NCBI GenBank assembly: GCA_035629775.1
Contig: DASPHG010000053.1
Span: forward strand, 1 to 64,000
From: DASPHG01 sp035629775
GTDB taxonomy: Bacteria > Actinomycetota > Thermoleophilia > Solirubrobacterales > Thermoleophilaceae
Reading direction: 5' to 3'
DNA length: 64,000 nt
In this document: in pieces, positions 34,201 through 42,255 of the stretch
Position numbering within the stretch: the stretch's first letter is position 1
Layout of the letters: every line of letters begins with the position of its first letter
Program-made: the position numbers and the translations under genes
The notes under the pieces: model-generated
What the model was told of the DNA's origin: nothing
Database searches by the model: none
The model's input: the letters and a program-made list of their open reading frames with translations, nothing else

Positions 34201-35604
34201 CCCAACTGGGCGTTCTCGTACATGGACCAGCAGGTCGAGCTCTGGGCCCGCGTCTCGATCGACCCGGTCCTGAAGAGGCAGTACATCAACGACGTTCTGA
34301 ACAGGACGGCGACGGCGTTCGAGCACGCGCCGTACCTGCTGGGCGACATCCCGCTCGACAAGCTCTACGAGCAGATCGACGCGGCGGTTTCGGCCAAGTA
34401 CACCCGCATGGCGAACGAGTGGGAAGCCGGTGACTGGAAGGGCGCGGCGCAGGCGTTCGGAACCGAGAGCATGGAGCGGTTCGTGGACGTCGCGTCGGCG
34501 CTGGCGCCCGGTGTCCTCGCGCGGTCCACCCGCGTGCGAGAGGCGTGGCAGACCGCGAAGGCCGCGACATTCTCCCGCGCTGCGGAGGCCCTGGCCCCTC
34601 TCACGCAGCGCGCCGTCGTTCCGGCGCTCCAGGCCGCCGCCGCCCTGCGGTCGATCGTGACGCCGGGCATGGTCTACACGATCCGGCATCTGCAGAAGCT
34701 GTACGGGCTCGGCGAGGGCGAGGCGAAGTGGCTGCTGGACTTCACCAAGCGCAACAGGGTGTCGGTTGTGCTCCGGTCGCGGCTCGAGGAGTCGCTCAAA
34801 TGGATTCAGAGAGGGGCCGTCCTCAAGCCCTTCTGGATCAAGCTGAAGAACGTGAACTGGGCCGATGTCCAGTACCTGGGCTACCACCAAGACGACGTTG
34901 GCCGCCTGATCATCCGCAAGCCGCCCGACTTCCGTGACGTCGCGGCCAAGCTCGAGGCCAACAACGTCAAGGAGGGCACCGCCGCCTACAAGGAGGTCGT
35001 GAACCGGTGGCGGGCGCGCGTCAAGGAGGCGAAGAGCCAGGAGCGCAAGGACATGTTCAAGTGGAACGCCGACGGGGAGGTCAAGGGGAAGTGGCCGTGG
35101 CAGGAGAACGGCGTCGACCCGCACGTCCAGGCAGACGAAGTCTCGACGCACGGTTTCAGGCTCCAGCCCACCGGCCGGCCAGGCGAGTTCGCCGTCGAGA
35201 TCAAGAAGCCGAACAGCGGCGATCCGGGTATCTGGGGCTCGGTTACGGGCGACGTCGACCTGATCGCGATCACCGCGGCCGACGGGCGGGCGCTGTCTGA
35301 CCTCGAGCACGTCGCGCTGCTGAAGGAGATCCGCGAGGGGCCCCTGGGGGCGCTTCACCCCGAATCGGCGACTTGGACCAAGGACGGCAAGTTCTGGTTC
35401 AAGGAGAAAGAGGACTACCTCACGAACGGCGGCGAGTGCTGTCTAGCGCAGGCGGGGCCGGACGGGCAGGCGCGTGCGGTGAATTTCAACGCGGACCTGA
35501 GCGAGTTCAAGGACCGCGGCAAGCACGACTACCGGATCTGGTGGGATGGCGGGTACCAGCCACCGCCGTCGTACGTGGGTCGCGTGTTCGCGCCCGGGAC
35601 CTAG
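31285..35604 (+). CDS. Giant secreted beta-helix/PKD protein with toxin-like C-terminal half (paralogue 2)
   Basis: 1439 residues, the same length as paralogue 1 and alignable along its whole length. Signal peptide 1 to about 36. Gly-rich beta-helix about 40-530 with GGAIYNAG...FENN (about 278), GGAIYNAG...FTAN (about 367) and GGAIYSKT...LSAN (about 456). PKD domain about 535-621 (YAWSFGDTETETG). CARDB-like region to about 800, including a highly charged insert (EEEREGERERDRKGKQKEG). The C-terminal half repeats GAVIGLWNVTWGTARGILWD, GKWPWQENGVDP, Asp1323/Asp1325 (VTGDVDLIAI), His1358 and GECCLAQ. The start ATG is preceded by an inverted repeat and lacks a Shine-Dalgarno. Tandem gene duplication is the simplest origin. 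Confidence 0.65.
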   Translation: MPASRHPLSSTSGRARRWLALPVAVCAIAVTAAVAGAAGGDPSSRPVAGPAQYFPSEITDCQTTQGLRAAVAAGGNWVWRCNPYIQGEPVRIYFEDDEPDIVVRKDVSIDASGLPYEVQIIGGRWLSFRPGRIFQVAAGTLKLKGLTFEQPGGLVFGSEGGSNGAAGTPPGGNGGDATEGTYTPGVVRRGGCMYIAAGARVEIRDSTFTGCRVSGVDNSGAGYGGAGAAGATGAQGEVGEDSPAGERGGNGGSGGSGGSGGNGGDGARGPGVGGDAFGGAIYNAGTLLLTDTIFENNRAAGQDGAGGGGGGAGAPGGRGGGGGRGGASGSNDGYGGRGGDGGDAGSGAPGGSGGNGGGASRGGDGMGGAIYNAGQLTIKGGAFTANLAQGGDGGHGGGGADGGEGGGAPVGAPGGRGDCGLGCYSLDGAEGKDGVASNGGDGGSGASGASGGNGYGGAIYSKTPVAVDKTAGVALSANTALPGDGGQGGIAGKGGAAGNAGFDAPPPGLPGRDGNAGAAGPPGKASGDNYTVAQVEPPTVAFSFAFDPAKPYKVKFDGSASEPGDGARLASYAWSFGDTETETGEKVEHTYEEPGRYEARLTVTDNFGQQASATKTVEVRPGLEVTLKANPSKIEVKQTKKGPEPVPVKLTVTVKNPNPVRVHDVTLPKRVAISLPGEPEAQEKALKQKFAPPAKDRSLGTLKKGESKTETYGLVLRGDGEYEVEALVIADPIKGLPVRGVGKTKVEGSTPLLYFAADVGATVRSQNNRKLLKAGTPWVIKVRLENRSYTKKLLVHPIYADLSRNASDGHMQLPGLGVRSFTPQGAIDEVRPSRYLELPPRAKRKYEVVVRTAASDAWEEEREGERERDRKGKQKEGTRSVAEFAKPKAAIVGRGNELTRVPRNKILMAEDSERFELSVDDSAPATETYNGWVASAYVAKGAVIGLWNVTWGTARGILWDLPILAGTTLFEVPNWAFSYMDQQVELWARVSIDPVLKRQYINDVLNRTATAFEHAPYLLGDIPLDKLYEQIDAAVSAKYTRMANEWEAGDWKGAAQAFGTESMERFVDVASALAPGVLARSTRVREAWQTAKAATFSRAAEALAPLTQRAVVPALQAAAALRSIVTPGMVYTIRHLQKLYGLGEGEAKWLLDFTKRNRVSVVLRSRLEESLKWIQRGAVLKPFWIKLKNVNWADVQYLGYHQDDVGRLIIRKPPDFRDVAAKLEANNVKEGTAAYKEVVNRWRARVKEAKSQERKDMFKWNADGEVKGKWPWQENGVDPHVQADEVSTHGFRLQPTGRPGEFAVEIKKPNSGDPGIWGSVTGDVDLIAITAADGRALSDLEHVALLKEIREGPLGALHPESATWTKDGKFWFKEKEDYLTNGGECCLAQAGPDGQARAVNFNADLSEFKDRGKHDYRIWWDGGYQPPPSYVGRVFAPGT

Positions 35605-35611
35605 GGAGTCG

Positions 35612-38485
35612 CTAGTCGAAGATTTGGCCGAGTGGGCCGACGTAGGTGTCGGAGAGGGTTGTGCGGACGAGGTGTTCGTTGGCGGCGAGTGTGGCTGGGA
35701 AGATCTTGGTGCCGGCGGGGAGCCCGGCGCGTTTGACGACGAGCGCTTCGAAGATGGGTTGTTCCTCGGGACTGAGGTGGACGCCGGCGAGTTTGGCGAA
35801 CTTGGCCCATTGCTCGGGGGTGACGTCATCGCCGTGCATGGTGGCGCCGTGCCCGCCGCTGCGGAACCCGAGTTCCTTCTGTGCCTTGACGGCCTTTTGA
35901 TTCCAGATCTGGAGGGCTCGGCGCTCGATTTCCCCTTCGAGTTTCTTGCCGCCGTTCTTGATGTTCACCCCGACGAGCGGGTCCCAGTCGCTGCCGATCG
36001 AGCGCGGCTTGCCGTTGTGGATCAGTGTGCCGTCGATCGCCATGTACTTGGCCTGAACCTCGAACGCGTCGTCGCCGAGCTTATGAAGCTCGAGATCGAG
36101 CTCGACCGTGTGGCCGTCCCCGAACTCGATCTTGTGCCTTCTCCCGATCGCTTTCTTCCAATCGGCGGTCTTCCCGGCGGGGTTGCGCTTGTGGAAGTTG
36201 GTCCACTGATCGAGATGGTGGTCATAGAGCTCCAGATCGGCCTGTTTCTCGATCGCCGGCAGCTGCTTCCAGCCGGGGACCTTGCTCGGATGATCAGGTC
36301 GGAACAGGACCTGCTTCCCCATACCCTCTGCCGGCGCGCCGAGCACCTGGATCGAGCGGGGATCGAGGATCTTCTCGCTGAAAGCCTGCGGCTTGGCCAG
36401 CGATCCGATTGGGTCGTAGTCCTTCTTCCGTTTGTAGCTCATGTTGAACTCGACGTCGGCTTGCGGGAACTCTTTGCGCAGCTGGTCGGTGACCTCGCGG
36501 TTGATCTGCTCGGCGATCCGCTGGTCGCGCATCCCCGCGCCGCCCTTCTTTCCCAGCTGATCAAGCCGGATGAGCTCGTCGGGGTCGGCGCTCGGGAAGG
36601 TGAAGTCATCGGCGTGTATGACGCCCTCGCCGAGGTCCTCCGCGCCGTGCATGATCCGCCCGCCGGCTGCGGCGTTGCCGCTCTTCGACGCCTCCGCGGC
36701 CATCACCGATGCCCGGCTCGCCTTCGAGGTCGCCGCCTTGCCGCCCCAACTGATCGGCTTGTCGAGCAGCTTCGCGCCCGGCGCCGGCGCAAAGGCCTCG
36801 ATGAACCCCCGCGCCACCTGGGCCGCATACCACGAATCATTTTGGGCCTTGAGGAAAATCGCCTTCTCCGGATCGGTCGCGTACAGGTCGCGGTGGATCC
36901 TCTCCCGGTTGGCGCGGCGGACGGTCATCTGCTCGATGTTCTCCTCGAACTGGCCGGTCGCGAGCGTGTACGCCTCACCCGGGTTGTCCCACGCCCACCA
37001 GCTCTCAGCAAACGACTGGTCGTTCGCCTCGGCCATGGCGACCATGTCCGCCTCGATCTGCATCCGGCCCTCGTAGCTGCCGAACTGCAGCAGGTAGCGC
37101 AACGTCCCCCCACCCGCCTGCCACAACCCCTTCGCCGGCTTCTCCCCGAAGTCCTCATAGATCTTGTAGGCCTCGTTGTTGTCGGTCTCTATACGCGCCT
37201 TGTTGTAGAGCGCCATCGACTCTGTCGTGCTCAGGGTCTGGATGCTCCGGACCTCCTTCAGGTGCCGCCGGGCCTTCGTCTCCTGCTTGCCCGAGCCGGC
37301 GTTGCGAACCGCCCGCTCAGCCGCTTCGATCTTGCGCTCCCCGCCCTTCCTGACCACCTCACCGCGCGGGACCGCCGTCGCGAACTCCTCGGGCGACATC
37401 CCGTGCATACGCGCCATCGCCCGATCGAGCAACCGGATCTTCGGCGCGCCCTTCGCCGAGCCCAACCACCGCTTACGCACGCTCTCGCTAAGCCCCTGCA
37501 TCCGCTTCAACCGCTTCCGCGCCCACTTGCGGCTCGCGTCGATCAACGTGTTGAAAGACCGAGTCGCGTACGCCTCGATCGCGCCCATCTGCTCAAACAC
37601 GTTCGCCCCCTCGCCCTCCGACGGTGCGATCCCGACCTCCGCGTACTCCGCGTCCCGGACCGCCTCCCCACCCCCGTTCTTCCCAGTTACCTCCGCCTGC
37701 AGCAGAACCTTCCCCGGAACCATGCTCAAAAAGACGAACGTCCGAACGAAGCTCGCCCCAGCCTCCAACGTCGCCGGGAAGCTCTCGCCCGTATCGAGAT
37801 AGAGAGCGACCTCGCCCCGGTCCTCCTCAGCGAAAACCCCCGGCACCGCGACCAAGCCGGCCGGGCCCGTCGGGACGATGTCGGTGATCGGCGTAGCGCT
37901 CCTGTTCTCAACCTCCAACCTCACGAAGAAGAGGTCGTTCTCACCAGGCAGGTCACCTGACCTCAGCGACACATCGAGCTGCGGCCAAGGTTCGAGCTTG
38001 CCGGCGAAATTGTGGGTTTCGTAGCAACCCTCCCCGCCACTGGCGTTTTTCGTCTCGACGTGGTTCGTGAGGGAGATTTGGCCAGTGTTCGGGTTGAGTG
38101 ACCCCGTGGTGTATGCCGTACCGCCGTTCGCACCGTGCTTCTGAATCGGGGGCACCGACGACCGCTTTGTGGCGCTCGACCACTCGAGCATGCCGCCACC
38201 TAACTCCTTGAGCTGCTGCGTCCCGAAGTTGATACTGGTCGTGTCGCACTCGTAATCCGTGGGGTCGGGGTCCAAGGCGAAGAATGTCTCGCGGATGCTG
38301 ATCGTGGTGCCCTGGCCGCCGATCGTGACCGTGCTCTTGCCGCTTACTCCGGAGCTGTTGGTGTTCTCGTACGAGTACGTCCCGTCCGGCGCGCTTGCAG
38401 CCGCGGTGGCGACAGGGCCCGGTCCGACAATCAGCGCGATGGGGACAATTGCGCTGGCCACGCGCCGGGCGAGGCGAACTGGCAT
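35612..38485 (-). CDS. Large secreted protein with toxin-like C-terminal half (third member of the cluster)
   Basis: 957 residues, convergent with paralogue 2 (7-bp gap). Signal peptide 1 to about 30 (IVPIALIVGPGPVATAAAS). Residues about 30-170 are a beta-rich domain with paired Cys; about 170-290 is CARDB-like (VRLEVENRSATPITDIVPTG). The rest is helical: a Lys/Arg-rich segment, then AKGLWQAGGGTLRYLLQFG and WDNPGEAYTLATGQFEENI, comparable in position to the helical region of the giants. The C-terminus has Asp833/Asp835 (IGSDWDPLVGVN) and His884 (GATMHGDD). Base composition looks less GC-rich than the neighbours, especially near 35.6-36.0 and 38.0-38.4 kb. Function unknown. Confidence 0.6.
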   Translation of the reverse strand: MPVRLARRVASAIVPIALIVGPGPVATAAASAPDGTYSYENTNSSGVSGKSTVTIGGQGTTISIRETFFALDPDPTDYECDTTSINFGTQQLKELGGGMLEWSSATKRSSVPPIQKHGANGGTAYTTGSLNPNTGQISLTNHVETKNASGGEGCYETHNFAGKLEPWPQLDVSLRSGDLPGENDLFFVRLEVENRSATPITDIVPTGPAGLVAVPGVFAEEDRGEVALYLDTGESFPATLEAGASFVRTFVFLSMVPGKVLLQAEVTGKNGGGEAVRDAEYAEVGIAPSEGEGANVFEQMGAIEAYATRSFNTLIDASRKWARKRLKRMQGLSESVRKRWLGSAKGAPKIRLLDRAMARMHGMSPEEFATAVPRGEVVRKGGERKIEAAERAVRNAGSGKQETKARRHLKEVRSIQTLSTTESMALYNKARIETDNNEAYKIYEDFGEKPAKGLWQAGGGTLRYLLQFGSYEGRMQIEADMVAMAEANDQSFAESWWAWDNPGEAYTLATGQFEENIEQMTVRRANRERIHRDLYATDPEKAIFLKAQNDSWYAAQVARGFIEAFAPAPGAKLLDKPISWGGKAATSKASRASVMAAEASKSGNAAAGGRIMHGAEDLGEGVIHADDFTFPSADPDELIRLDQLGKKGGAGMRDQRIAEQINREVTDQLRKEFPQADVEFNMSYKRKKDYDPIGSLAKPQAFSEKILDPRSIQVLGAPAEGMGKQVLFRPDHPSKVPGWKQLPAIEKQADLELYDHHLDQWTNFHKRNPAGKTADWKKAIGRRHKIEFGDGHTVELDLELHKLGDDAFEVQAKYMAIDGTLIHNGKPRSIGSDWDPLVGVNIKNGGKKLEGEIERRALQIWNQKAVKAQKELGFRSGGHGATMHGDDVTPEQWAKFAKLAGVHLSPEEQPIFEALVVKRAGLPAGTKIFPATLAANEHLVRTTLSDTYVGPLGQIFD

Positions 38486-38491
38486 CAGTCC

Positions 38492-38497
38492 ACACTA
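38492..38497 (-). promoter_or_regulatory. Putative -10 element (TAGTGT)
   Basis: Minus-strand TAGTGT ends 6 nt before the ATG at 38485 of the third large secreted protein. No Shine-Dalgarno. Confidence 0.35.
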
Positions 38498-38540
38498 AGC
38501 CCCGTAGGTCACCCGCGCCAGTCTTAGCCGCGGGGCCCAG

Positions 38541-39110
38541 TCAGATCGGGATGTCCCAGAGCGGGAGGTCGCGGCCGATCTCCTGCTCGAGCGGCAGCTC
38601 GTCCGTCATCTGCGCCTTCAGCCTGATCTCGCGCTCCGAGTCGCGCGCCTGCTTGCCGGTCGGGACGAACGGATAGAACGAGCCGCGCTTGTAGTTGTAG
38701 ATCCAGTAGATCGGCTTGCCCTTCTCCTCGAACGCGAAGACCGCGCACAGCAGGCGGTCCCCGTAGCCGCCCGTCTCGAGCTGCGATGAGACGGTGTTGA
38801 CTGCGACGACGATGTCCTCGAAGTCGGGATCGCGCAGGATCGCCCAGCGGTAGCCGTACTCGTCGACCTTCGTCTCCGTCGTCGTACCGGTCTCCGAGGC
38901 GGCCGAGGACAACAGCTCCTCCGTCTCCTTCATCAGTGCCTCGAAGTCGGCGGTGCCGAGCGGCTGGAAGACAAGCCCGGCGGAGCCACGCGAGGTGATG
39001 CCGAGGCCGGTCTCCAACTGGACGTACGCGGTCGACATCGCGAACAGCCGGTCGGGCGCGGGCCCGCTCAGCTTCCGCTTGCCCCCGAGAAGCGCGTCGA
39101 AGAAGCCCAA
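38541..39110 (-). CDS. pspAB: PspA-associated protein PspAB
   Basis: 189 residues beginning MGFFDALLGGKRKLSGPAPD, with the mixed alpha/beta sequence of the PspAB family (LFAMSTAYVQLETGLG, YGYRWAILRDPDFED, IYWIYNYKRGSFYPFVP). Its biochemical role is unknown, but it is regularly encoded with htpX and PspA in Actinobacteria. It follows htpX after 4 bp and is surely in the same operon. Probably cytoplasmic. Confidence 0.85.
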   Translation of the reverse strand: MGFFDALLGGKRKLSGPAPDRLFAMSTAYVQLETGLGITSRGSAGLVFQPLGTADFEALMKETEELLSSAASETGTTTETKVDEYGYRWAILRDPDFEDIVVAVNTVSSQLETGGYGDRLLCAVFAFEEKGKPIYWIYNYKRGSFYPFVPTGKQARDSEREIRLKAQMTDELPLEQEIGRDLPLWDIPI

Positions 39111-39114
39111 GCCG

Positions 39115-40005
39115 CTAGGCGTTCAGCTGGAGCTGGCGCTCGTACTCCATCAGGCGCTCGATCCGCTTCTCCATCGGCGGATGCGTCATGAAGATCGTCT
39201 TGATCGATCCCTTGACGCTCGCGGGCACGATGAAGAAGGCGTTCATGCCCTCGGCCGCGCGCAGGTCGCGCTGCGGCGTGTTCTCCATCGCGGTCGAGAT
39301 CCGTTGGAGGGCCGAGGCGAGCGCGCTCGGGCGGCCCGTGATCAGCGCGGCGCCGCGGTCTGCGGTGAACTCGCGGTAGCGCGAGAGCGCGAGCATCAGG
39401 AAGAACGAGATCACGTAGACGAGCATCGACGCGAGGAAGATGACGAGCCCGGCGGGGGTGTCGTCGTCCGAGCTTCCGAAGAAGAACGCGAACTGGGCGA
39501 TCATCGATGCGAGCGAGGCGAAGAAGCTGGCCATGGTCATGATGAGCACGTCGCGGTTCTTCACGTGCGCGAGCTCATGCGCCATGACCCCCTCGAGCTC
39601 GGTGGGGGTGAGCGTGTTCATGATCCCCGTGGTCGCGCACACGACGGCGCTCTTCTTCGAGCGGCCCATCGCGAACGCGTTCGGCACCGGAGTGTCGGCG
39701 ACGGCGATGCGCGGCTTCGGCAGGTCCGCCTGGATGCAGAGCTTCTCGATCATCGCGTGGAGGCCGGGCGCCTGCTCCGGCGTGACCTCCTTGGCACCCA
39801 TCGAGGCCATCGCGATCTTGTCCGAGAGGAAGAGCTGCGCGAGCAGCAGGACGGACAGGAAAACGACCATCACCCCGGCGCCGGCGCCCAGCGAGAAGAG
39901 CACGAAGGCGAAGGCCGCGTACAGCAGCCCCATCAGGAACATCGTGGTCAGCATCCGGGCCTGAAGGCCCGTGTCACGCTTGAAGACTGCGCGGGGGGCG
40001 GCCAT
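39115..40005 (-). CDS. htpX: HtpX-type membrane zinc metalloprotease (M48)
   Basis: 296 residues from ATG 40005. Two N-terminal membrane spans (about 20-60), zinc motif HELAH in LEGVMAHELAHVKNRD, a second pair of spans (about 150-200), and the downstream Glu ligand in REFTADRGAALITG. It degrades damaged membrane proteins during envelope stress, in keeping with the Psp partners. The C-terminal THPPMEKRIERL is family-typical. ATG 40005 is preferred over 40023 because TAGAAT lies 7 nt upstream with TTGCAA 15 bp before it. Confidence 0.92.
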   Translation of the reverse strand: MAAPRAVFKRDTGLQARMLTTMFLMGLLYAAFAFVLFSLGAGAGVMVVFLSVLLLAQLFLSDKIAMASMGAKEVTPEQAPGLHAMIEKLCIQADLPKPRIAVADTPVPNAFAMGRSKKSAVVCATTGIMNTLTPTELEGVMAHELAHVKNRDVLIMTMASFFASLASMIAQFAFFFGSSDDDTPAGLVIFLASMLVYVISFFLMLALSRYREFTADRGAALITGRPSALASALQRISTAMENTPQRDLRAAEGMNAFFIVPASVKGSIKTIFMTHPPMEKRIERLMEYERQLQLNA

Positions 40006-40012
40006 GGAGCGG

Positions 40013-40018
40013 ATTCTA
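40013..40018 (-). promoter_or_regulatory. Putative htpX promoter (-10 TAGAAT, -35 TTGCAA)
   Basis: Minus-strand TAGAAT ends 7 nt before the htpX ATG; TTGCAA at 40034-40039 sits 15 bp upstream as a possible -35. Predicts a leaderless htpX-pspAB mRNA. Confidence 0.45.
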
Positions 40019-40110
40019 GACATCCGCGGGTTTTTGCAAGAAGCCGTGCAAATCGCAGGAAAAGCCGCGTCCGCCCAGACGAATTCCTGCTACTGTGCCG
40101 CCCGTCCCAC

Positions 40111-40240
40111 TCGCCGAATCACCCCAGAGGGGGGTGAACGGGGGAACCACAGGGTCGCTGACCCAGGGGCGAATGGCCGTCATGAGCACGGCCTAGCGTC
40201 AGAGAGCGCGAGCCCGTCAGCTAACTCCGTAGGCACCGGG
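40111..40240 (+). ncRNA. Cyclic-di-AMP (ydaO/yuaA) riboswitch
   Basis: The region has the conserved blocks of the ydaO riboswitch in order: CGCCGAATC, GGGGTGAAC, GGGGGAACCA, GGGGCGAAT, and the diagnostic 3' segment CCCGTCAGCTAACTCCGTAG. It ends 11 nt before the ATG of an M23 peptidase. In Actinobacteria this class, which senses c-di-AMP and usually switches genes off, is typically found before cell-wall hydrolase genes, as here. Confidence 0.92.
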
Positions 40241-40251
40241 GACAGACCAAT

Positions 40252-41427
40252 ATGAAGAGACATTTCGGGGTTGCCATAACCCTGGGCCTCGCGGCCTACG
40301 TCGTGCTGCCGATGCCCGGGCTTTCCGCACCGCTCTCAGAGCGGATCGATCAGACGCGCGAGCTCGTCGAGGACAAGCGCTACCGCGAGCACGTCCTCTC
40401 GCAGACGATCGCGAGCTACAACGTCAAGATCGACTCGCTCGAGGGCGACATCACCGCCCTTCAGCGCAAGCAGGACCGGGTCCAGGCCACCCTCGACGAG
40501 AAGCGCGCCGAGCTGCTCGTGGTGCGTGGGAAGCTCGAGCAGGCACGCGACCGGTTGGAGCGCCTACGTGAGGAGCTCGGCGTCGCCGAGGACGCGCTCG
40601 CCGTGCGGCTCGTCGAGCTCTACAAGGCGGACGAGCCCGACGCCCTGACCGTCGTTCTTCAGGCCGACGGCTTCGCCGACCTGCTCGAGCGCACGGAGTT
40701 CCTCGAGCGCGTGTCGGAGCAGGATCAGCGGATCATCGAGCGTGTCCGGGTGCTCAAGGAGGAGGCGAAGCGCCAGGCCGAGGAGCTGGCCGACCTCGAG
40801 GCGCGCGTCGAGGCCGCCGCCAACGAGATCCTCGCCCAGCGCAACGAGCTGGCCTCGTCGAAGCTTCAGCTGGTCGATTCGCGCAACGAGCTTGCTTCCG
40901 TGCGCAGCGACCGGCAGTCCGTCCTCAGCCAGGTGCACGACAGCCGCGTGCAGCTCGAGGGCGACCTGCGCGAGCTCGAAGCCGAGCAGGCGCGCGTTAC
41001 CGCCGCGCTTCAGTCCTCCCAGGAGACCGCCTTCAGTGGCCCCGGCCCGATCCAGCGTGGTTCGGGGCAGCTCATCTGGCCGGTGAGCGGACCGGTCGTG
41101 TCCGGCTTCGGCATGCGTTGGGGCCGGTTGCACGCCGGGCTCGACATCGCGGTGCCGGCGGGCACCGGCATCCGCGCCGCCGACAGCGGCCAGGTCGTGC
41201 TGGCCGCCTGGACGGGTGGTTACGGCAACTACGTGTGCATCCAGCACACCGGCTCGCTCTCCACGTGCTACGCGCACCTCTCGAGCTACGCCGTCTCGTC
41301 GGGCTCCTCGGTCTCGCAGGGCCAGGTGATCGGCTCGGTCGGGTGCACCGGACACTGCTTCGGCGACCACCTGCACTTCGAGACGCGCATCAACGGATCC
41401 CCGGTGGATCCCATGGGTTACCTCTAG
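40252..41427 (+). CDS. Secreted M23 (LytM-like) peptidoglycan endopeptidase with coiled-coil domain
   Basis: 391 residues. Signal peptide 1 to about 25 (VAITLGLAAYVVLPMPGLSA). Residues about 30-255 form a long coiled coil like that of EnvC/NlpD-type or RipA-type wall hydrolase proteins. Residues about 275-391 are the M23 domain with zinc ligands in RLHAGLDIAV and GDHLHFET, and paired Cys. It would cut peptide cross-links in the wall or activate another hydrolase. All its control points to wall remodelling: a c-di-AMP riboswitch directly upstream. Followed after 23 bp by lgt. Confidence 0.9.
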   Translation: MKRHFGVAITLGLAAYVVLPMPGLSAPLSERIDQTRELVEDKRYREHVLSQTIASYNVKIDSLEGDITALQRKQDRVQATLDEKRAELLVVRGKLEQARDRLERLREELGVAEDALAVRLVELYKADEPDALTVVLQADGFADLLERTEFLERVSEQDQRIIERVRVLKEEAKRQAEELADLEARVEAAANEILAQRNELASSKLQLVDSRNELASVRSDRQSVLSQVHDSRVQLEGDLRELEAEQARVTAALQSSQETAFSGPGPIQRGSGQLIWPVSGPVVSGFGMRWGRLHAGLDIAVPAGTGIRAADSGQVVLAAWTGGYGNYVCIQHTGSLSTCYAHLSSYAVSSGSSVSQGQVIGSVGCTGHCFGDHLHFETRINGSPVDPMGYL

Positions 41428-41435
41428 CGCCGCAG

Positions 41436-41441
41436 TAGCCT
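41436..41441 (+). promoter_or_regulatory. Putative -10 element (TAGCCT)
   Basis: TAGCCT ends 9 nt before the TTG start of lgt, which has no Shine-Dalgarno. It could provide an independent, riboswitch-free transcript. Confidence 0.4.
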
Positions 41442-41450
41442 GCCCGCTCC

Positions 41451-42209
41451 TTGCAGCCCGAGATCCAGATAGGGCCGCTCGAGCTCCAGACGTTCGGGCT
41501 CTGCTTCGCGGCCGGCTTCATCCTCGCCGGGGCCGTCCTCGCGCGGCACTTCCGCGAACTCGGCAAGCCGACCGACTGGGCCTACGAGATGATCTTCGCG
41601 GGGCTCGTGGGCGGGGTCATCGGGTCGCGGGTCGACTACCTGATCCAGAACTGGGACGACGTCTCGGACGACCTCCTCGGCAACCTGTTCTCGGGCTCGG
41701 GGCTCGTGTGGTTCGGCGGTCTGATCGGCGGCGCGGCGGGCGTCATGATCTGGGCCTGGCGACGCGGCTTCCTCGGCCTTCAGCTGCTCGATGTCGCCGC
41801 GGTGCCGCTGGCGCTCGGCTACGCGGTCGGGCGCGTCGGCTGCCAGCTCTCCGGCGACGGCGACTACGGCATGGAGTCGGACCTTCCCTGGGCCATGGCC
41901 TATCCCGACGGAACGGTCGCCACTGATGTCGAGGTGCATCCGACCCCGATCTACGAATCGCTCGCGATGGGCCTCGCGGCGCTGTTCCTCTGGCACCTGC
42001 GCGGCCGGTTCGCACCCGGGATGGTGTTCGCCGTGTACCTGGTGATCGCGGGCGTCGAGCGCCTGCTGGTCGAGTTCATTCGCCGAAACGACGAGGTCGT
42101 GCTCGGGTTGACGTTTGCGCAGGTCGTGAGCGTGGCGCTCGCGGCCGCCGGGACGGCGTGGCTACTGCGCAATCGGTTCCATATGGCACAATCCGCACAA
42201 GGGGGCTAA
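41451..42209 (+). CDS. lgt: Prolipoprotein diacylglyceryl transferase
   Basis: 252 residues from TTG 41451. Seven-span integral membrane enzyme that transfers diacylglycerol to the lipobox Cys. The family signature is visible as ALGYAVGRVGCQLSGDGDYG, with the conserved Arg and Gly residues, and VEVHPTPIYESLAMG matches HPTQLYE. Lipoproteins at 21885 and 52000 would be substrates. No Shine-Dalgarno; TAGCCT 9 nt upstream supports a leaderless TTG start. Confidence 0.92.
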   Translation: MQPEIQIGPLELQTFGLCFAAGFILAGAVLARHFRELGKPTDWAYEMIFAGLVGGVIGSRVDYLIQNWDDVSDDLLGNLFSGSGLVWFGGLIGGAAGVMIWAWRRGFLGLQLLDVAAVPLALGYAVGRVGCQLSGDGDYGMESDLPWAMAYPDGTVATDVEVHPTPIYESLAMGLAALFLWHLRGRFAPGMVFAVYLVIAGVERLLVEFIRRNDEVVLGLTFAQVVSVALAAAGTAWLLRNRFHMAQSAQGG

Positions 42210-42255
42210 AGTCTTCGGTCGCTGTGCCGATGGCAGTCGGTAGGGGATTCTTGCC

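Noticed and set aside
26888..35604. PE_PGRS family membership
   Set aside because: Gly-Gly-X loops look similar, but there is no PE domain, and the scaffold carries GGAI/FxxN beta-helix rungs plus a PKD domain and large helical C-terminus.
30600..35604. Annotating the giants as adenylate cyclase toxins
   Set aside because: Only the DxD and a His are suggestive. The Lys-rich ATP block with its usual spacing is not convincing, so the function was left open.
31208..35611. An immunity gene for the toxin-like proteins
   Set aside because: The gaps are only 77 bp and 7 bp, and the neighbours are assigned. No small acidic or membrane gene fits, so a classical toxin-immunity pair is not shown.
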